A stretch of DNA of 17,578 nt. Source: Alphaproteobacteria bacterium (lineage in GTDB: Bacteria > Pseudomonadota > Alphaproteobacteria > Sphingomonadales > Sphingomonadaceae). The notes under the pieces were generated by a model. The model had not been told where the DNA came from. It did no database searches and saw only the letters and a program-made list of their open reading frames with translations. Made by a program: the position numbers and the translations under genes. The stretch lies in assembly GCA_018830415.1 (NCBI GenBank), contig JAHJSJ010000084.1, positions 1-17,578 of the forward strand, written 5' to 3'. Within the stretch, counting starts at the first letter, position 1, and every line of letters starts with the position of its first letter. Of this stretch, positions 13,191 through 17,578 are shown piece after piece.

Positions 13191-15929
13191 ATGAATGCAA
13201 TAAGCGAGGCGGGCGTAATGCCGGTCAATGGCAATCTGGCGCATTCGCCGCCGCAGCGTGCGCGCTTTGTCGCGCTGCTGTGCTGTGGCTCGATGCTGGC
13301 CGGTGTGCCGGGGGCCGCCTTTGCGCAGCAACAGGATGCCGCATCAGCGCCGGTTGCGCAGCCTGCCGCAGAGCCTGCGCCCGCTGCGCGCAGCAATGTG
13401 ATCCGCACGATCAACGTCGTCGGTTCCGAACGGTTGGAGCCGACCACCATCCTCAGCTATATCCGCCTGCGGGTTGGACAGGAATACACAGCGGTAGCTG
13501 CCGACGAAGCCCTCAAGGACCTTGGCGCGACCGAGTTGTTTGCCAATTACACGATCGACAACAGAAACGGCAACGTCGTCATCACCGTGGTCGAAAACCC
13601 GGTGATCAATCGCATCGTGCTCGAAGGCAATAAACGTCTCAAGCCCGACAAGATCCTGCCCGAAATCAAGCTCGCCCCGCGCCAGATATTCACCCGTTCC
13701 AAAGTGCGCGCCGATGTTTCCCGCATTCTTGAACTGTACAAGCGGCAAGGCCGGTTTGCCGCGCAGATTGAACCCAAACTGGTGCAACTGCCGCAGAACC
13801 GCGTCGATATTGTGTTCGAAATTACCGAAGGCCCGAAATCCAAGGTTCGCCAGATCAACATTCTTGGCAACGAGAAGTTTTCCGACGGCGATCTGCGCAG
13901 CGAAATGGTGACCAAGCAGGCGCGTTTGACCAGCTTCTTCAGCTCCAACACCAGTTATGATCCCGATCGTCTGGCGTTTGACCAGCAGAAGCTGCGGCAG
14001 TTTTATCTGACCGAAGGCTACGCTGATTTCCGCGTGGTTTCGGCGGTGGCCGAACTGACGCCCGATCAGGAAGACTTCATCATCACTTACGTGGTGGAGG
14101 AAGGCGAACGCTACAATTTTGGTGAGGTCAAGGTCGACAGCCAACTGCGCGATTTTGACAGCGATTCGATGAGCGGCAATCTGCCGATGAAGTCGGGTGA
14201 TTTCTACAATGCCAAAACGGTTGAAGATACCGTCGAGCAGCTGACCGAATTGGCTGGGCGGTTTGGTTATGCCTTTGCGGATGTGCAGCCGCGCTTCAAC
14301 CGCAACCCTGACGATCTGAAAATGAATGTCACCTTCGTCCTACGCGAAGCGCCGCGCGTTTATGTTGAGCGGGTTGACGTTAACGGCAATACGTTGACGC
14401 AGGACAAGGTCGTGCGCCGCGAATTCCGGCTGGCGGAAGGTGACGCGTTTAATTCACTGGCGATTCAGCGTACCAATGCGCGCATAAATTCGCTGGGTTA
14501 TTTCCAGGAAAATTTCGAGATCAAGCAGGTCGAAGGCAGCGCCCCTGACCGCATCGTCCTTGAGGCCAATGTCGAAGAAAACCCAACCGGTGAATTGCAG
14601 TTTTCGGCGGGTTTTTCTTCGATTGAACAATTTATTCTGGCAGGCAGCATCCGGCAGCGCAACTTCCGTGGGCGCGGGCAGACAATCGGCCTCAGTTTGA
14701 ACTGGTCGCAGTTCTCGCGCTCGGCGCAGGTCAGTTTTTCCGATCCGTTTATATTTGATCGCAATATATCCGGCGGGATTGATATTTTCCGCAGAGATTC
14801 AAATAGTTTCAATTTTACCAATAATGATCGCAACACCACCTTCAAACAGTCGACAACGGGGTTTTCTGTGCGCGCCGGTGTGCCGCTGACAGAGTTCATG
14901 TCGCTGATCGGCAGCTACACGCTCAATTATGACGAAGTGACGCTCGACGAAAACTTGTTCTTCACCGATATTAATGGTGATGGCATACGTGAATGCGATC
15001 CATTGCTGGCTGGCCGTTTCCTGTGTGATACGATCGGATCGCGGCTGAGTTCGATCGTCGGCGTCAGCCTCAACTACAACTCGCTCAATTCCCGCCTTCG
15101 CCCCACGCGCGGGCGCACGCTGTCGCTCAGCAGCGAAGTGGCTGGGCTGGGCGGGGATGTGCGCTACGTGCGCTTCCGTGGGCGCGGACAGCAATTCTGG
15201 AATGCCTTCAATAGCGGCTTCATCTTCTCGGTGCTGGCCGAAGCCGGCACGATTTTTGCCTGGCAGAACCGCGAGGGCGAAGGCGTTGACGACATATTGC
15301 TGACGGATCGCTTTTTCTTGGGTGAACCGCAGTTTCGCGGCTTTGCCATTCGCGGCGTTGGCCCACGCGTCTTGACCCAGCAATATGTGCGCGATGCCGA
15401 TGGTAATCCGGTTCTGATCACAGACCCCGATCAGACCCGCGATGACGCAATCGGCGGGCGTAATTACTACCTCGGTCGCGCCGAGCTTGAAATTCCGCTT
15501 GGTTCCGGCGCGCGCGAACTTGGCCTGAGACCTTCGATCTGGGCTGATATTGGCGGGTTGTGGGGCGTGACGCAGCCGGTGCTACAGGACAATCCCAATG
15601 GCGTGCAGCAACGCGATGCGCAAGGTAACCCGATCTTCCTGACTCCGCGGCTAGATGAAAATGGCGTGCCGGTCGTTCCGGGCGTGCTTGATTTCACCAC
15701 CAACCCGCTGGCCCCCGATGGCACGGCCAATACCCCTTCGATCCGCCCCGGCAGCGCGATCAAGGAGACGTTTCTGGGGGATTCAGTCACTCCGCGCATT
15801 ACCGTCGGGTTCGGGGTCAACTGGAATTCACCCTTTGGGCCGTTTCGCATCGACATTTCCCGCACCATTCGCAAAGTCGAAGGTGATGATGATCGTAGTT
15901 TTTCATTCAACGTAGGAACCCAATTCTGA
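13191..15929 (+). CDS. bamA: Outer membrane protein assembly factor BamA
   Basis: BamA is the Omp85 core that folds beta-barrels into the outer membrane. The 912-residue product has a signal peptide (cleavage likely after AFA, residue 45) and an Ala/Pro-rich linker. Five POTRA domains follow (about residues 68-470; beta starts such as IRTINVVG, INRIVLEGN, VRQINILGN and YVERVDVNGN are visible). The C-terminal 16-strand barrel contains the L6 motif QFRGFAIRG and ends in Phe. It is about 100 residues longer than E. coli BamA (810), largely from barrel loops: a DINGDG motif at 593-598 and a loop of about 75 residues at about 794-868. The start at 13191 precedes the signal by a longer n-region; 13218, with a better GAGG site, is the alternative. 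The stop overlaps skp by 1 nt. Confidence 0.96.
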   Translation: MNAISEAGVMPVNGNLAHSPPQRARFVALLCCGSMLAGVPGAAFAQQQDAASAPVAQPAAEPAPAARSNVIRTINVVGSERLEPTTILSYIRLRVGQEYTAVAADEALKDLGATELFANYTIDNRNGNVVITVVENPVINRIVLEGNKRLKPDKILPEIKLAPRQIFTRSKVRADVSRILELYKRQGRFAAQIEPKLVQLPQNRVDIVFEITEGPKSKVRQINILGNEKFSDGDLRSEMVTKQARLTSFFSSNTSYDPDRLAFDQQKLRQFYLTEGYADFRVVSAVAELTPDQEDFIITYVVEEGERYNFGEVKVDSQLRDFDSDSMSGNLPMKSGDFYNAKTVEDTVEQLTELAGRFGYAFADVQPRFNRNPDDLKMNVTFVLREAPRVYVERVDVNGNTLTQDKVVRREFRLAEGDAFNSLAIQRTNARINSLGYFQENFEIKQVEGSAPDRIVLEANVEENPTGELQFSAGFSSIEQFILAGSIRQRNFRGRGQTIGLSLNWSQFSRSAQVSFSDPFIFDRNISGGIDIFRRDSNSFNFTNNDRNTTFKQSTTGFSVRAGVPLTEFMSLIGSYTLNYDEVTLDENLFFTDINGDGIRECDPLLAGRFLCDTIGSRLSSIVGVSLNYNSLNSRLRPTRGRTLSLSSEVAGLGGDVRYVRFRGRGQQFWNAFNSGFIFSVLAEAGTIFAWQNREGEGVDDILLTDRFFLGEPQFRGFAIRGVGPRVLTQQYVRDADGNPVLITDPDQTRDDAIGGRNYYLGRAELEIPLGSGARELGLRPSIWADIGGLWGVTQPVLQDNPNGVQQRDAQGNPIFLTPRLDENGVPVVPGVLDFTTNPLAPDGTANTPSIRPGSAIKETFLGDSVTPRITVGFGVNWNSPFGPFRIDISRTIRKVEGDDDRSFSFNVGTQF

Positions 15930-16615
15930 TGACACTTTTCACCAAGCTTCTCGCTCCTGCTGGCCTTGCGCTTACGGCGCTGGCTGCGCTTCCCGTTCAC
16001 GCCCAGATCGAAGGCCGTGTCGCCACGGTCGATATTTCGCGCACGATCATCGCGACCACGGCGTTCCAGCAGGCCTATGAACAGGTCAACCAGACCTATA
16101 CGCAGCAGAACGACCTGCGCCGCACCAAGGCGCAGGAACGTCAGACCTTGCTGGCCACATTCGACACCAATGGTGACAAGCAGGTTGATGACGCAGAACT
16201 GGCAGCCAAGCAGAACTCAGGGGACTTCACCAAGCTGCAAACGCTGGAACAGGAAATTCAGGCGCTCAACAATCAGATCGACGGCGCGCGCATCTTTGCG
16301 ATCGAACAGATCATCGTGCACTACGGTGCAGCCCTGCAGGATGTCACCACAGCGCAGCAGATCAAGATGGTGATTGATCCAGGTTCGTTGCTGTTTGCCG
16401 TGCCCGAGGCCGATGTTAGTCAGCAGGTGACCACGGCGCTCAATGGCAAGGTCGCCTCGGTCGGGGTGGTTCCTCCGGCAGGTTGGCAGCCCAGCCGTGA
16501 AGGCGCACAGATCTATCAGGAAATCCAACAACGCCTGCTGGCCGCGCAGATGATGCAGCAACAGCAGCAGCAACAGGCACAGCAGGGCAACACGGCAGCC
16601 CCGACCGGGCGCTGA
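15929..16615 (+). CDS. skp: Periplasmic chaperone Skp/OmpH homologue with EF-hand-like loop
   Basis: Skp holds unfolded outer-membrane proteins in the periplasm on their way to BamA. The 228-residue product starts with a signal peptide (MTLFTKLLAPAGLALTALAALPVHA, cleaved after residue 25). It continues with the OmpH-type beta start (GRVATVDISRTI) and then long helices (about 45-145) and the KMVIDPGSLLFA beta segment. It is about 65 residues longer than E. coli Skp. The extra includes an EF-hand-like calcium loop, Asp79 to Glu90 (DTNGDKQVDDAE), between the helices, and a Gln-rich C-terminal tail. No other gene separates it from bamA: the ATG shares the A of the bamA TGA, so the two are coupled. 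The chaperone assignment follows from fold and context; calcium binding is inference. Confidence 0.9.
   Translation: MTLFTKLLAPAGLALTALAALPVHAQIEGRVATVDISRTIIATTAFQQAYEQVNQTYTQQNDLRRTKAQERQTLLATFDTNGDKQVDDAELAAKQNSGDFTKLQTLEQEIQALNNQIDGARIFAIEQIIVHYGAALQDVTTAQQIKMVIDPGSLLFAVPEADVSQQVTTALNGKVASVGVVPPAGWQPSREGAQIYQEIQQRLLAAQMMQQQQQQQAQQGNTAAPTGR
16556..16585 (+). repeat. CAG/CAA triplet tract in the skp 3' end
   Basis: A run of mostly CAG and CAA codons encodes a poly-Gln stretch (seven Gln, then Ala, Gln, Gln) just before the C-terminus of the Skp homologue. Slippage would change the tail length in whole codons, not the frame. Confidence 0.7.
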
Positions 16616-16642
16616 GGCGGGCGTTTTGGTAGGAGGCTACGA

Positions 16643-17116
16643 ATGAGCGATGCGGACAGCGCACCAGCGCAGGTGCTGGACTATGATATCGGCAAGATCT
16701 TGCAGGCGCTGCCGCATCGCTATCCATTGTTGCTGGTCGACCGGGTGCGGTCGATCACGCTGGGTGAACGGATCCACGCGGTCAAAGCCGTGAGCATGAA
16801 CGAACAGTTCTTCCAGGGCCATTTTCCGGGTGCTCCGATCATGCCCGGCGTGCTCCAGATCGAGGCACTGGCGCAGGCCGCAGGCATCCTCGGGATCGAG
16901 ACGATGGAACTGGCGGGCACCGGCAAGCTGGTGATCTTCATGGGGGTCGAGAACGCCAAGTTCCGCGCGCCCGTGACGCCCGGCTGCCTGCTCGACCTGC
17001 ATGTCGAATTCACCCAGAAGCGCAGCCGCGTCTACAAGTTCAAGGGCGTGGCGAGCGTTGAAGGCAAGACAACGTGCGAGGTCGAGTTTACCGCAATGAT
17101 GGTGGATAAGGTTTGA
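16643..17116 (+). CDS. fabZ: 3-hydroxyacyl-ACP dehydratase FabZ
   Basis: FabZ removes water from 3-hydroxyacyl-ACP in each round of fatty acid elongation. The 157-residue hot-dog-fold protein has the conserved PHRYPLLLVDRV block and the active-site segment GHFPGAPIMPGVLQIEALAQ, with His60 and Glu74 the catalytic pair. The length is typical. A near-perfect ribosome site, AGGAGG, lies 6 nt before the ATG. It follows skp by 27 nt. In most Gram-negative clusters lpxD separates skp from fabZ and lpxA follows fabZ; here neither is present and the next gene is rpmE. Confidence 0.97.
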   Translation: MSDADSAPAQVLDYDIGKILQALPHRYPLLLVDRVRSITLGERIHAVKAVSMNEQFFQGHFPGAPIMPGVLQIEALAQAAGILGIETMELAGTGKLVIFMGVENAKFRAPVTPGCLLDLHVEFTQKRSRVYKFKGVASVEGKTTCEVEFTAMMVDKV

Positions 17117-17124
17117 TTTGCGCA

Positions 17125-17264
17125 CCCGCGTCTGCGCGGGCGAGGATTTCGCAGCCCGAAGCGGAAGCGAACAACAAAGACTCCGCACACGGGCTTGCCA
17201 TGTATGGCAAACCCGACTAAGCGCGCCGCTTCCCATTCATAGCAACGCCGGTCGGTACCGGCGT
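17125..17264 (+). promoter_or_regulatory. Three-hairpin region between fabZ and rpmE (L31 leader candidate)
   Basis: Three inverted repeats fill the 169-nt gap. CCCGCG-tctg-CGCGGG (17125-17140) lies 8 nt after fabZ and may be a weak terminator without a T-tract. TTGCCA-tgta-TGGCAA (17195-17210) can extend by GGG/CCC across one mismatch. ACGCCGGT-cggt-ACCGGCGT (17245-17264) is a perfect 8-bp stem-loop ending 21 nt before the rpmE start and next to its AAAGGA site. TTGCCA could also serve as a -35, with TAAGCG 17 bp on, but that -10 is poor. L31 leaders with autoregulation are known in other phyla; here it is inference. Confidence 0.45.
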
Positions 17265-17285
17265 CACGCTGCAAAGGATCACGTC

Positions 17286-17510
17286 ATGAAGGCCGAAGGT
17301 CACCCCGAATACCACATGATCACGGTCAAGATGACCGATGGCACCGAATATCAGACCCGTTCGACTTGGGGCAAGGAAGGCGACACCATGTCGCTCGAAA
17401 TCGATCCCCTCAGCCACCCGGCATGGACCGGTGGGCGTCAGCAGGTCAGCGAAGGCGGGCGTGTGGCCGCATTCAACAAGCGGTTCGGCGGGCTCAGCCT
17501 CAAGAAGTAA
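17286..17510 (+). CDS. rpmE: 50S ribosomal protein L31, zinc-free (C-minus) form
   Basis: L31 bridges the central protuberance of the 50S subunit to the 30S head. The 74-residue product has the alphaproteobacterial blocks HPEYHMITVKMTDGTEYQTR, LEIDPLSHPAWTGG and GGRVAAFNKRFGG. It contains no cysteine, so it lacks the Cys4 zinc site of the E. coli-type protein. The start at 17286 is supported by AAAGGA 8 nt upstream. The longer upstream frame covers the leader hairpins and is rejected. It closes the visible cluster, 169 nt after fabZ. Confidence 0.96.
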   Translation: MKAEGHPEYHMITVKMTDGTEYQTRSTWGKEGDTMSLEIDPLSHPAWTGGRQQVSEGGRVAAFNKRFGGLSLKK

Positions 17511-17536
17511 TTCCGTTACACGCTGCGCCGCCGCAA

Positions 17537-17560
17537 GGCCGCGCGCGACAGTTCGCGGCC
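17537..17560 (+). terminator. GC hairpin downstream of rpmE
   Basis: GGCCGCG (17537-17543) pairs perfectly with CGCGGCC (17554-17560) around a 10-nt loop, 26 nt after the rpmE stop. There is no T-tract, so it is a weak terminator candidate. The window ends with GGGAGGAA, a likely ribosome site for a gene starting just beyond the edge. Confidence 0.4.
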
Positions 17561-17578
17561 CTCGGGTCGTGGGAGGAA

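Noticed and set aside
16556..16585. CAG/CAA tract as a phase-variable contingency repeat
   Set aside because: The unit is a triplet in frame near the C-terminus, so slippage would not switch the gene on or off.
1..17578. CRISPR arrays, tRNA or rRNA genes, DnaA-box clusters
   Set aside because: I looked for regular spaced repeats, cloverleaf-type segments and TTATCCACA-like boxes by eye and saw none; all larger gaps are accounted for.

Overview
The window looks like chromosomal DNA of an alphaproteobacterium, most likely a member of the Sphingomonadales (an Erythrobacter/Novosphingobium-type organism). The evidence is moderately high GC, the short alphaproteobacterial form of phosphatidylserine decarboxylase, a cysteine-free alphaproteobacterial-type L31, a single-PDZ RseP, and a bamA-skp-fabZ cluster with no lpxD. 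The order-level assignment is inference from gene content and protein style, since no search was run.

Left edge (1-1390): a mercury-resistance cluster. merT, merP and the first 50 codons of merA run on the minus strand. merR is divergent on the plus strand. The shared 76-bp control region contains a typical MerR-type promoter with a 19-bp spacer and an internal dyad. Fourteen bases past the merR stop lies a perfect 16-bp palindrome, TGTTTCACGTGAAACA (1404-1419), identical to the chromosomal ParB-binding consensus parS. This suggests the locus lies in the replication-origin half of the chromosome.

Lipid block (1557-4400): a KAS III-like synthase of the Pseudomonas PA3286 type, then psd and pssA, which overlap by 4 nt. 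This is a phosphatidylethanolamine module: PssA makes phosphatidylserine and Psd decarboxylates it. A small one-pass membrane protein is encoded convergently at 4336-4590 and overlaps the pssA 3' end.

Translation/envelope superoperon (4880-17510): rpsB, tsf, a terminator, a lipoprotein esterase, pyrH, frr, uppS, cdsA, dxr, rseP, bamA, skp, fabZ, rpmE. This is the conserved bacterial cluster linking translation (S2, EF-Ts, Frr, L31), UMP phosphorylation, undecaprenyl diphosphate and CDP-diacylglycerol synthesis, the MEP pathway, and outer-membrane protein assembly. Two departures from the usual order stand out. A putative lipoprotein esterase sits between tsf and pyrH. The lpxD gene normally found between skp and fabZ, and the lpxA/lpxB genes normally after fabZ, are absent, which fits a sphingolipid-based, lipid A-poor outer membrane.

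Most noteworthy observations: the parS site beside mer; an EF-hand-like loop in the Skp homologue together with a DxNxDG calcium-loop-like motif in the BamA barrel; a motif repeated in two long BamA loops; structured 5' leaders before rpsB, tsf and rpmE; and a MerR with a CueR-like metal loop. I found no CRISPR array, tRNA, rRNA, insertion sequence or phage gene. No wholly new multi-gene system is evident.
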